From Cristatella mucedo (taxonomy: Eukaryota; Bryozoa; Phylactolaemata; Cristatellidae): 64,000 bases of DNA. The notes under the pieces are model-generated. The model saw only the letters and a program-made list of their open reading frames with translations. It ran no database searches and was not told the DNA's origin. The stretch lies in the NCBI GenBank assembly GCA_009760855.2, contig WPIO01000015.1, forward strand, positions 2,444,001 to 2,508,000, given 5' to 3'. This document shows positions 44,431 to 56,610 of this stretch, piece after piece (position 1 is the first letter of the stretch; each line of letters begins with the position of its first letter). Both the position numbers and the translations under genes were made by a program.

Positions 44431-46850
44431 CTAAAGCACTCCTGCCGCCGTAAAAATGAGTCCCTTAACTTCTGCTGATCTTCTCTAACAAGACATTCGC
44501 ACGGTACGCCGCATGAAAGTGCGATTTTTTCGCGAGTGCGTCCAACTGTGAGATCTCTCACTCGTCTATCAAAGTCTGACAATACCTGATGGCTCCTGAA
44601 ATGGCTTTGCCACAATTAAAGCAGCTTTTAACTGTTCACTATTTTGAGTGGACGAAATCATTGCATTCGGGTGGTTAATGGACTCATAGTCACCGCTGAA
44701 CATACACAGTACGCGAGAGCCACCCCGCCCAGTAAACAAAACGATCGCGTTTAAGCAATGACTTTCTAAGCGAGCGGCGTGACTGCTATGGTCTATTTTA
44801 GCTCCGCGAGTCCTCACTCCAATCCCATACACTGAGAGAATACTGAAGACTTCAGAACTCCCGGAGCCGGCAAGAAAACGCACGGCGTGCCAATCTATAC
44901 CATCAACCGGAAGAAACAACGAGACGGCGTCATCGCCTGAGCGTCTGCCTCGCAGTGCAAAGTCAATCTCACTGCATCCGAACGGCGCGAGAAGATACCC
45001 ACGCTACGATATCCGAGATCGGACATGTGCGACGGGGGCTCGCGGCGGGCACGTCTCTAAGCATGCTTGTGCATGCTTAGAGACGTAATCTCGTGTTTAG
45101 TAACGCGCACTGACTCACGCGCAGGTGTGAGCATGCAAAGCGCAAAAAAGCATAAAGAACGGGCTCGCTGGGGTGCTGAAAATCTGAGCGGAACAGGTGC
45201 GTCTTTAGCTGGAGTCTTAAATTACGCAAAGTCAATGCACGCGGTGACAGAAGCCGGAGGCGAGTCCCAGACTTTCTCTACATACGAACCGACGGCCCAG
45301 TCGCTTAAATCTGAGAAAGCTTACGTCTTTTGAGTGTTGGAAACATTAAAAATATCGGAAGTCCAGAGCTCCAGAGCTTGCTCCAGCATCGGTCCCAGTC
45401 CGGCCACGCAAAGGAAGCCCCTCGACGTAAGTAGCTTTCCTCGGGCACCTGCTTGTCGTGCATCTTTGCGCCGACTCCGACCCACTGAGACTACTAAGAT
45501 TCTGGTCCGGTTATCCGCGAAAGTTAGTTAGATGCAATTGGCAGCCGCAGATAAAAGTATTTAGGATTTGACAGCAAGCGACAGAAAATTGTGACAATAA
45601 TGTTTTCGCTGTGGGAATCCATTGAAGGAACATTCTCGAAGACCTGAGGCGGGTGTGTAAAATCTGTGCAATCGGCGTGCTAGCTTAGCAGTCGCTCGGT
45701 TGCCCGAGCCCTCGCGAAGTGGCCCACGTGGCAGGCCACGCGCAGTGGCCTGGAAGCACGAGTCGCGCTAGCTTCGCTTGCCCGCCGCTGGAGAAGCGGG
45801 CGTAGGCTAAGCTCTTAACTCTCTGGGGAAATAAAAGTCAGCACGCAGAATTGATAAATCGTGCTCGTCAGGGGCGTAGCCCGGGGCGCGGAGTATCTGC
45901 CTCCCACTCCCCTACCCCGCCCCCCCTAGGGCAAATACTAGCGAGCGATTGGAAAGTGCTGTCACATCATATACGTGTCACAAACTAAAGGTATAATCGT
46001 AATCCGAGCAACCAGCGTTGTCCTATATCTGCTTGCGGTTTACTTGCTACAAGATTACGCACGCCCCAACGCAGTGTAATGGCAACAGCAGTCTGCGAGC
46101 GTTGTGGAAACAGTCTGACTCCCTTGAACTCCTATGTGGAACCGAAAGCAGTCTGGCTCATTCCGAGGCATCCGCGAGACGCTCGCAAGAGTAATATTTC
46201 GAGATTGTAACCAATAGCAGGTCTCCTCCGTGATTTAGGCGCCGTCTGCAGACCGGCGATCAAACCGAGCTCAGATTCCACTCATTCCGTGCTGCTGCTG
46301 TTCTAATGCGTGGTTGGTGCATCAGAGCTACCTCAGGATTAACAAGGTCGGGCTGGTCTTTCTCGCCTGGTGCTTCTTTAGATGAGCGCTTGCCATAGAT
46401 CTTCACCTGTATTAAAGGATCGCGGCATTAGGAAGGTTGAGAACCACTGACATAGATAATAGCACTCAAGATTGCAGCAGCACTCCCTGGGTCGTTGGAT
46501 GCAGCGCTGGAGCAGGGAACCTTTTAACGCCTGCGCCAGGCAAAACCGTAAACCCAAATCCCGAAACTCTCAACTCTAAGCCTTACAACTCTCCTACCGC
46601 TACACAATTGAGGTTGTTAAATCAGCCGACACCCTTCACTTTACACTTTACATGCATAAATATGTATAGGATAATTCACACGGACGAACCAAAGGCTGTA
46701 CGGAACGGGTGGGGCCTTAGCTTTGCTTTAAATGTCGTCAAATAAAAGTGGGTCTTGCGACAAGAGTTCCGCTTTAGACAAATAGGAGCAAGACTCGTGA
46801 TATTCAAAAAATGTAATGCTGGTAAGATGCGCAGCTAAACGAGTGACAAA
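44431..46850. other. Unassigned CpG-rich sequence with a perfect hairpin
   Basis: No gene was supported. It contains the perfect 36-bp palindrome at 45051-45086 and a run of A/C-rich telomere-like text at about 46545-46600. Confidence 0.35.
45051..45086. repeat. Perfect 16-bp inverted repeat, 4-nt loop
   Basis: Arms acgtctctaagcatgc (45051-45066) and its exact reverse complement (45071-45086) flank ttgt. Confidence 0.95.
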
Positions 46851-46855
46851 ATTCA

Positions 46856-46857
<2 letters not shown>

Positions 46858-46894
<37 letters not shown>
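46858..46894. repeat. (GA)n microsatellite
   Basis: A pure run of about 18 GA units. Confidence 0.95.
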
Positions 46895-46900
<6 letters not shown>

Positions 46901-46984
46901 CGCGACGGGAAGGCTTCTCCGGAAGTGGTAGAAGTCAGTAATTCCGATAGGCAGAAGCCGAAGCAACAAAACGAAGGGCCCTAC

Positions 46985-47135
46985 GATACTTCACGGATCT
47001 TAGCCCAGGGGTATGGTATTCGCTCTTCACAACCCAGGTCTCTGGTTCGAGTACTGCCGCGGGCGATTCTTTATTGCCCACTGCAAGTGGCCACAGCTCT
47101 TCTGCCGTTATATAAATGAGGCTGTTAAATCATCC
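46985..47135 (+). repeat. SINE family 1 copy
   Basis: gatcttagcccaggggtatg (A box), tctggttcgagtactgcc (B box), ggcgattctttattgccca, and end aaatgaggctgttaaatc. Confidence 0.75.
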
Positions 47136-47430
47136 TTGATCTTTTGTGTGAGCGACGACGGGACCGAAGGAAATAGTTGCGCTGCTTGATGGGGATACGG
47201 CGTAAATAGAAGAGAAGTTATGAAATTCTGCAGTTGCGACGCCCTCGACAAGCAAGCCTCGCTGCCGAGTAGTGTGCCGTCTGTGAGTGACGGGTGAAGG
47301 CCGGCAAGGCGAGAGTTACATAAGTCCAGATGGGATATCACAAATGCGTTGATTAACTTTGAAGTGGTACCCTCGACAAAGCAAGGAAGTCCGAAATTTT
47401 TAGTATTTTGTAGCTGAATTTAGGCCGGCA
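47136..47430 (-). mobile_element. LINE RT thumb fragment
   Basis: The - strand encodes FVISHLDLCNSRLAGLHPSL, the conserved H.DYCN.LL.GLP-like block of CR1/L2 RT, then frames decay. Confidence 0.6.
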
Positions 47431-48940
47431 TAAGAATAATATTAGCAATAATAATTCTACGTCTTCTGTGTATCTCTCTAAGAGAACTGAATCTCTATTC
47501 GGGTGCTTCACAAGCCGCTGCGAGAGAAGTCGTAACAAGAGTTAGTAACAAGCAAGGTATAATGCAGGCTTTGACAAGCATGCAATAGTACACAAGACGA
47601 CATTCACAGCCGCTGATTAGCATGACCTCTGGCTAGTAACAAGCACTGAATCTTGCACGCGTAAGCACACGAAAGCATGCACGCACAAAAAAGGACAAAT
47701 TTATTGGGTCGCCATATAAAACCTTATCACTCTCGCTCGCTTTTTTGCGACTTACATAGCTTCGTAAAACACGAGCACACAAAAAACAATCAGTCAGACC
47801 AAGCAAAGGCTGTGAGGAATGAGTCGGTTATTTGTTAGTCGTCAAATTAACAGATAAGTACTGAGCTCCAGGTTTTGGAAGCATAGCGACTGTAGGCATG
47901 GTCACCAACAGAGTGAAAGTTAGTTAGGGTCACTACCATCATACCAGCATCGGGTGAGGAGCGATAGGCGGCCTGTGTTGAAACAAATTCATATAGGTAG
48001 GCCAGAGCAAGAGAATGGACCGCGACCTAAAGGTGAATGACAGAATGCTTATTTCAGTGCGCTTCTTCACAGCCAGCCATTGCTTATTGGTGAGCAGTGA
48101 TGTAACGAGGCAACTGCGACGCTCTCGAAAGATGGCTCCTAGCTTCGGAGACATGGCGCACCACTTGCAAGCATCTTATTTCGCAGGGAAAAAGAAATGT
48201 AGTGGAAAGACATGCAAGTAGTGAGTGAGTTGCAGAAGTCTAGAGTCGCTATATCAAGGTCAATGCATGGACCAGCTTGGCTTTGACATCCATTGCCAAA
48301 GAAAGCCTGAATTTTTGCAATGCTTTTTAGGTAAAAGTAGGCAGACTTTACTGCGGAGCTGCTGCGCTCATATTGAGAAAAGTCCTTTGCAAGCGGATAT
48401 GCAGATTTCGTGTGCAGGCTGCTGGAGACACGTTAGGCAAGCTGAGTTGGGTTTTTCTTCATGAGAGAGTTGGAGATACTCAAAGGCAGGGCAGGATCAA
48501 AGCACCACAGGTAAAGATGTGTTGCATCAGCATAAAAACGAAAGCGCAGATCGCGCTCGGAGGTTACATCGGCAAAAGGGAGAGTCTAAGTTGTGAAAAG
48601 AAATGGACCAAGCGCCGACGCCCTCGGGGTACCTCGTACTCTAGAGGCTCTTCGAGGATGACTGTGGCCCCTTGACATCAATGCTCTCAATCATCCCACT
48701 GAGATAAGACCTAAGTCGGTGTAACAGAGTGCCTGGATCCCTAGGCGAGACAACAGACGCTCAAGAAGAATTTAATTATCAATGGCACCAGAAGCTGCCG
48801 AGAGATCGGGCAGAGCTAGCAGAGACACTCTACCTTAATCATTTTCCCTCGAAGGCCATTATGCACTCGAAGCAGTGCTGATTCTGTGGAGTGATTTTCT
48901 CCAAAACCTTACTAAAACTTACTTCCTACGCTAGAAGTTT
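47430..48940 (-). mobile_element. LINE copy with decayed reverse transcriptase
   Basis: Reading the - strand from 48940: HSTESALLRVHNGL, VSLLALPDLSAASGAIDN, a VPRGRRLVHFFS block (family VPQGSVLGP), then FRFYADATHLYL in place of YADDTQLYL, the KSAYF-type block near 48300, and a 3' tail with ATA-rich end near 47440-47520. The order is right for a CR1/L2-type RT. Two catalytic Asp positions are altered and frames shift, so it is dead. An internal change of copy near 47690-48000 is possible. Confidence 0.75.
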
Positions 48941-49363
48941 TTATATAGGAGTAGAGTCATGATATTGTCTCACCCGGAATGTACTTTTGACAAACCGATA
49001 TCGATTTCCAACTACGGTAAGCGTGAATTGCAATTGTGCTTACATCCGGTCCATCTCAATGACACCGCCCTTAAGCAGATGCTCACGATCTACGAGTTCG
49101 AGGTCTAAAAATCAATACGACTGCCTCTTAAGCCTTGCTCTATGAAGGCAATAAGCAAAGCTTCGGTTGCTTCGGCGCGTCCGATAATTTTCTGGATCCT
49201 CGCACTAAGCTGCACCACGCGAAGTGCCGATCAGTAAGCATTACCGAATCAGTTGTCATTGGCCCCGGCGAACCAATGCACTTTTAACATAAGGATGCAT
49301 GCCTAACCAAAAGACCTCACAACACTTGCATACTATCCCAAGCTTTTACTCTGCAGGAAGGCT
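48941..49363. other. Unassigned
   Basis: Possibly the continuation of the LINE toward its endonuclease, but I see no clear motif. Confidence 0.3.
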
Positions 49364-50395
<1,032 letters not shown>

Positions 50396-50399
50396 TCGG

Positions 50400-51095
50400 A
50401 CTTGTTCAGTTAAGGAAGGTAATATCGAAGCCAAGCTGGTCCACGCATTGCGACATTCCATCTAGACGTCTGTAACGCGCTACTCGCAGGCCTTCCTGCC
50501 TGTGCAAAAAAACGTCTACAGTTGGTGCTACACTCTGCAGCTAGCCTTGTTTGTCGTGAGCGTCGCAGCTGCTAAACTCGACACCATCGATCCAATCGAT
50601 CTGCACTCGCTGCTCATCAAGCAGCATATCTATTTCAAAGTTATTGCACTCACGTTTAGATCGTTTCAATTTCGCGCTCCACACTATATATATCTGAAAT
50701 ACTTTCTAATCAGGCTTTCCACATCCGCCATCCGCCTTTTGTCTCGGGTTGACTGGCTGTACATCTAACGAACCACGTATCTTAGGGAGATCATGACGTC
50801 ACTTCCCTCACATTCCCATAGACCGGAACTCACTCCCGACTGCCGTCACGACGCACGCTGACTTTACGACATGTAGAATTCAAAAAGAAGCTAAAAACCC
50901 ACCTGTTCCTTGCAGCCTTTGCTTCGTCCATGTAGTTTGTCCTTTTAATGGCTTGTGCGTGCTGAATTTGTGCGTGTCATCACTAACCCACTCTGCCTGC
51001 CTGCTTCCTCTCCATCATACAATAAGTGCCTACAAAGAGATTCGATTCTCCTAGTGCGCTTCGTAAATGTTTTATCATTTTTTCTTTGAATCCTG
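50400..51095 (+). mobile_element. LINE 3' fragment
   Basis: Across frames the + strand reads KLVHALRHSHLDVCNALLAG and LPACAKKRLQLV (RT thumb), later FKKKLKTHLFLAAF, then a tail (agagattcgattctcctagt). It carries several frameshifts. Confidence 0.7.
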
Positions 51096-51895
51096 CAGCA
51101 GGCAATACTTCATTGCCCCTGCTGAAAGTGGGGGCGATAGCGGCCAAATCTGCCGCCACTAGAGACACGAGGCTGCTGAATCTGCCAAACTTTACGTTAC
51201 TCCAAAAATCGGCATCTCTTATGAAAGAGAGTCCGATTTTCAGCGCCAAAGGTACGCCGTCTGGATATGGAGAGTCTGAGGCTTCGCGCGCAGCTCGGGG
51301 GCAGTGCCACTCAGGGGGCGTCATTAGGCCTCTCTAATAAATACTATCTCGCCAGGGCATCTGAAACTAATCGCCTTTGAATATATGAATTTCCTCGCCC
51401 CATTCTTAAACCGTTACCGGACGTGCTCGTCGTAATTGACCCTTCTAGCAGCCGCTAGTGACACAGGCGCTCTGTAGCCGCTCGTGCGCTCCAAGCCCTT
51501 AGGGCCACAAACATAGCGCTCGTACGGTACGGCGCCAGTCTTTGCCAACGCAAATAAGCAAATGCCAGTAGATCTGGTAGAGCTTGAAGACCGTCTAGCG
51601 AGTCGCAGATGTTGCCTAGACGCACGCTAGTATGACCTACGGTAGCGTAGCGCGTCAGCAATAAAGAATGCGCTTTTGTGTAGCGAGCCCATTTCTACTC
51701 ACTTAGAGCCGTCTACTCGATAGCCACTGTGGGGCTGCGCTTGTACAGCACCGGCCATTGCCTGCAATTCGCCAGCTCAAAGCCAAGAGTATGAATGGCT
51801 ATTATTACATACGACTTAACCGGATCCTATAGTTCATTATTCAAATACCGCAAACAAGCCCTAGGGCTGTCATAACTTAACAGATGCAGCCATTT
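51096..51895. other. Unassigned
   Basis: No gene was supported. A SINE-body-like fragment (gaatcctgcagcaggcaata) is at 51089-51112. Confidence 0.3.
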
Positions 51896-51899
51896 TGCC

Positions 51900-52225
51900 C
51901 CTGATTCTTAGCTTAGGGGCGAGGTGCTCGCTCTTTACGACCCTTTACGTCGTGGGTTCGAGCCCTGCAGCCAGCGATATTGTACTGCCGACTGCAAGCG
52001 GTTGTTATCCAGAAGGTAAGGTGCTCGCTCTTCACGACCGTGGTCGTGGGTTCGAATCCTGCAGTTGGCGAGCCTCTATTGGCAACTGCGAGCGGTGGTG
52101 CTAACCATTAAGGCTCTTCTGCCGCTAGACAAATGAGGCTGTCAATACACCAAATACTTATTTTATTCTTTATAGCCGTTGAGGCTCTTCTGCCGCTATA
52201 AAAATGAGGCTGTTGAATCGGCTAA
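51900..52225 (+). repeat. SINE family 1 dimer
   Basis: Two head units in tandem (B boxes gggttcgagccctgcag at 51955 and gggttcgaatcctgcag at 52048), then a shared end (aaatgaggctgt), followed by a second partial end at 52165-52222. Confidence 0.75.
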
Positions 52226-52725
52226 CCTTTCTTCCAACGTTTCACTGCTCCCTTCTTTAATTAAGGCCGTCCTCGGCCGGGATAATAAAAGAAACCTAAC
52301 GCAACCAACTTTACACGGCTATCGCAGGCACAATCGAACTCTCATCCTTATATGCAGCTTGCGGCTTCCCATGATGCACCGGAGGCTGCCACGCCTCACA
52401 TGTCAGAGCACGAACAAAAAAAGCTGCGTAAGCAGAAATGCAAAGACGGGCATTCAGCTAGTCCAGAGCGCCCCGCAAAGGCAACTGATCACATCCTGTG
52501 CTTTGTGTCCAACCGACATATGAATTGCGTAGATAGATATTTAGCTCTTACGCCACACAAGAGCATTATTGAGTATCATCAACTCAAAGCAGACGTAATG
52601 GAGAGCAGCATTTTGAAGGCGCTTAAATCTCGATTCTCATAAATGGACGCAACTAGATTAAGCACACACCTCCACCATGCCCACGCACGCGAACGCACAC
52701 CGCTACAGCTGCTCGGGCTTAACTG
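52226..52725. other. Unassigned
   Basis: Frames of 96-114 codons overlap here in competing phases, with no recognisable domain. Confidence 0.3.
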
Positions 52726-52727
52726 CT

Positions 52728-53430
52728 GCTGATGATGATGATGACAATAATTTTTTGCACCAGCTGTTTTGCACAGCTGTAATCGCCCGATCGCACATGC
52801 AGGTAGGCCAGCAAGCAGTGAGTTACAGAAGTTAAGATGGGATTTCACAAATGCATGGACCAACTTGGACGTGGTATCTTTATCTAAACGTGCCCGAATT
52901 TTAGCAATGTTATGTAGCTGAAAGTAGGCAGACTTGACTGTGAAGCTTACGCGATCGTCTAACAAGAGGTCACTTTGGAACATGACACCTTGATTTCGAG
53001 CTGATTCAACAAGGGATATGCTGGCAAAGGCTAAGGACATGTTTATTCTGTTAGTTATGCATGGCAGCAGCAGATCTAAGCATTGTAGAAGTATGAAGTG
53101 GGAATAGGGTCTAGAGGACTAGCAGTCTTCTTCGACTGGGGGGGGTACATTTCAGTATAAGGTTACTCGTGACCTCCTTGAATGTAGACCTCGAGGTAGT
53201 GCACGGCATCGATGGACACGAATCCTGTGTTGATGTTATTGAGGGGCATGAGTCCAGAGGGAAGGCCGAAACCCTAGGGATGAACTCTCTGATCTTGTCT
53301 ATCTTTCTGACAAAGAAGCTAGAGAAGCGATCAGCTGGGTCACCACAAGGATCGCTCGTTAAGGAGCTAATCTGGGAGCGGTTAAAGAGATGGCCGATGG
53401 TAGACGTCAGAATTCTTGGATTGTGCATCT
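52728..53430 (-). mobile_element. LINE fragment (RT thumb and EN-RT linker)
   Basis: The frame 53040-52579 encodes SARNQGVMFQSDL, VKSAYFQLHNIAKIRARL, LVHAFVKSHLNFCNSLLAGL, the standard CR1/L2 RT thumb. The frame 53428-53111 encodes DPADRFSSFFVRKIDKIRE, the linker between EN and RT. The RT palm between them is deleted. Confidence 0.8.
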
Positions 53431-53449
53431 GTGATCTGTAATCTGGGTG

Positions 53450-54054
53450 CGCTACGATCGACCAGTCACTATGGACCGGCGCGCATGCGGTCGGCGATGC
53501 ACCTCGACGACTGCGGCTAGCGAGCGCGCCAGCCAGCGCTTGCTCTCAAATGCCCGAGAATCGACCGTGGCGGGCGCGTGCCTGGAGCGCGAGTGTGCTG
53601 GTCGACGTGCGTTTGCTTAGCGTTCGTCACTTGGCCGTTTGCTCGAGAGTGACTCCAATTATGCTGAGGCGAACGTGTTTGCACGTCGCGAGCGAGCAGC
53701 GGCACGCCCGGCGAAAGCACGGCTCGGGGAATAAAGGCGAGCCAGCTGAGCGGCGCGGCGCCGGATGGGGCGTGCGGTGCGACGCCATTAGCTGGCGTTT
53801 CGTCGCCTATGCGACCGGCGGGCCAATGGCCGGCGGCGCCAGCGCGCCGGCCAGCCTGAAAGCGGCTGGCGGCCTCTATTGAGCAGAGCATTGTGCTCGC
53901 GCGCTTACCATCTTCGGGCGATAACAGTCGCGAGCTCGCAGCCTGCCAGCGTGGGAGAGCCAGCAGCGAGAGCACAGCCTCTCTGCCGGCGCCAAAGCGA
54001 AGGGGACGACGGGAGAGAGGGAGAAGAGGAGCTCGAGCGCCCCACCCCTGCGCC
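53450..54054 (+). promoter_or_regulatory. CpG-island-like region upstream of the unknown gene
   Basis: This is strongly GC- and CpG-rich sequence with repeated gcgagcg, ggccggc and cgccg motifs directly before exon 1 of the unknown gene. It probably contains its promoter and 5' UTR. Long open frames on both strands here are composition artefacts. Confidence 0.4.
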
Positions 54055-54531
54055 ATGCAGGACGTACTGCCTTGGAGCGGGACGGCCTTCGACTGGCACT
54101 CGAAGAAGGACTTTGACGCGGCGGCGAGCGTGCAGCGTGCCCGTCACGCTAGCTACGTCAAGCAGGGCAAGCGACGGACGTACGAGGCCTGGGACAGGCC
54201 AGCGCCGGACCTTCGCGTGCAGCTGTTCGACCCCAGCCCGCCGCCGCGAAACAGCCGCGAGGCGATACAGCCGTCGAAGTACGCGGCCAGCTTTGACGGC
54301 TCGGAAGCCCCGCTCCAGCCGGTCGGTGGCGACAGACGAATCCAGGTCATTTCGCTGAAGCTCGCCGGCTTGAGCTTCTCGGCGCCGGGCACGCGCACCG
54401 CGGCCAAGGCGCCCGAGTTCCAGACGCGTGCACGCGTCATGAATCCGTGGGAGGCCAAGATAGACTACGTCAAGCACGGCGTCAATCCGATGGACAAGTA
54501 CCAAGACCCGCGGCCGCACGACTTCCGGAAG
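54055..54531 (+). CDS. Unknown gene, exon 1
   Basis: The ATG at 54055 (context cgccATGc) begins MQDVLPWSG. The exon has 159 codons to DFRK and donor GTGAGG. The frame is open further upstream to 53893 in CpG-rich sequence. I prefer 54055 because the upstream part is low-complexity Arg/Ala. Confidence 0.65.
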
Positions 54532-56447
54532 GTGAGGAGGAGGCGGCGGCGGCGGCGGCGGTGGCAATGCCTGCCGGCCGGCAACTGCCAGGCGCTCGCG
54601 AAACTTTCGGCCGATGACCGTGGTGGCGGCACGTTGCTTGGCTACCGCCGGCCGGATCGTCCTCACCGCGTTTAGCTCGCGTCGCTGATCGCAGCGGCGG
54701 CCTTTCGTTGACCTCTCGGCCCAATAGGTTTCTATAGGGAACGCGCTCGAACCTTTTGAGCTGCCCTCGGGAAAAAGTAGGGCGAGTTCAAATCCGTGTA
54801 CGACGACGATGGGACGCCGTCCGCCGCTACGGAGTGCACCGAAAGCTTTGCCCGATCGCTCCGCTTACTACCGCCCGCTTCGTCGCCTCTGGCTGGCGGT
54901 CCTCCCGGGCGGCTTACGTTTACCTAGCACGGCGGGGTAGCCGGCACGCGACCGCTTGTAGCGCCGGATATCGAGGACGACGCGCATCATTAACCGTCGC
55001 GAGGCGAACGTCCCACGGCCCACGCAGGCGCGGCTCGGTGGCGGCGGCGCGGCCTTGCGGATCGATAGTAGGCGCAGACACCGTAAACCGAACGCTTGTG
55101 TCGGGAAACTTTGAATGCCAACTTCGTCCGCGCTTCTTCGCCGGGCAGACGTGAAGGTTGGCAGCTCACAGCTTCATGCCTCGGTCCAGTACGGCCGATC
55201 AAGCCTTCCTAATAGCACAGCGCACAGGAGGCGCTCGGGTCTTTCTAGTTGCGAACGAAAGATGATGGCGCTAGGATTGCTGTCCTCATGTTCGAGAGTA
55301 AATCTGCTCGGGCCTTGTGGCCGCTGGCGCCTCTTGGGATGGCTACCAAAATACTGGCCATCGGCGGTAAGCGCGTCATCGATTACTTCTTTTGAATCCT
55401 CTGTATTATATTGTCCAGAAAAAAGATTTTTAACTAGTACATGTACATTAGCCGGCGGTGCTCGGTCCTGCCGGGGTCGAGCGTGCCACGTGCCCCCCCC
55501 CCGTTCAGGAACAGGGGCCACATGGCTTCCGAGCCGGTAATAGCGTCTAAGACGCAATGCCGCCTCAAAGCCGTCCTCTCCGAGCGTGGGATGCCGAATT
55601 CGGCCAGGCAAACTTCATTGTCTGGCCACCAGCTGCCGAGAGCCCCGACCACGAAGGGCCTTACCACTGCCGACCGTAGCCATCGGTCAGGAAAGACCGG
55701 GCAATGGCTGCATATTTAACGCTCTTGTTCCGGGCCGCCACAATCAGAGCATCCTCGCTGCTGTCGAATGGCACCGTCACATCCGCAATTACTAAATCCG
55801 TGCCATTGTCAGTGACCAGGTCCGGCTTGAGAGCCAGATCACCGGCAAGCGAGAGGGCGCTGCCGGTATGTAACCTGTATGTAGCCAAGTCAATGGGGGT
55901 TGGCCTATTCCTGCTAGGACTCCCTCTACTCTGTTGTGGCCGGTCTGGGTCGCTAAGCGGGGCGCTCCCAGAAAACAGTGCAGCGAGGGTGATCGTCGGG
56001 GTACGCAACCCATTATATAACAGATGCATGCGCTACACCGGGGGAACTAGACAATGCTCCAGGAAGGATCATAAACACAGCAAAACTATTGGGGCGCGAG
56101 ATAACGCCGCAAGCGCGCGAAAACGTGAGAGTAGCTCAATCGGCTCAATCTGATCCGGCCGCTGCACCGGATCCGTTCCAAGAGTACAAGCGTACGCTGT
56201 CAAAGATTCGGCTAGCTGCGTAACTGCTTAGACCGTCGGAGTGCACGTCCGCACCGCTCGAGAGCGTCCGCCAAAAGAGAGCTATCACGCGGTCCGAGAT
56301 TCGGTCCTCGACCTCGGAGGGCCGACCACGGACTTCGCCTTTCTAGGGCTGGCCTCTAGGCTACGCCCAGCTTGATTTAACAAATGTCAGAAGCTCCTCT
56401 ACAATAGGGCACACAAACACAAACATACACACACACACACACACGCG

Positions 56448-56484
<37 letters not shown>

Positions 56485-56524
56485 ACTGGTAAACATATAT
56501 TGGTATATATATATATATCGGTAA

Positions 56525-56610
<86 letters not shown>

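Noticed and set aside
53517-54056. 179-codon - strand frame in the CpG island
   Set aside because: Composition-driven open frame without recognisable motifs.
53905-54666. 253-codon - strand frame opposite exon 1 of the unknown gene
   Set aside because: Arg/Pro/Ala-rich translation of GC-rich DNA. The + strand has splice sites and a less repetitive composition. It is not fully excluded without RNA data.
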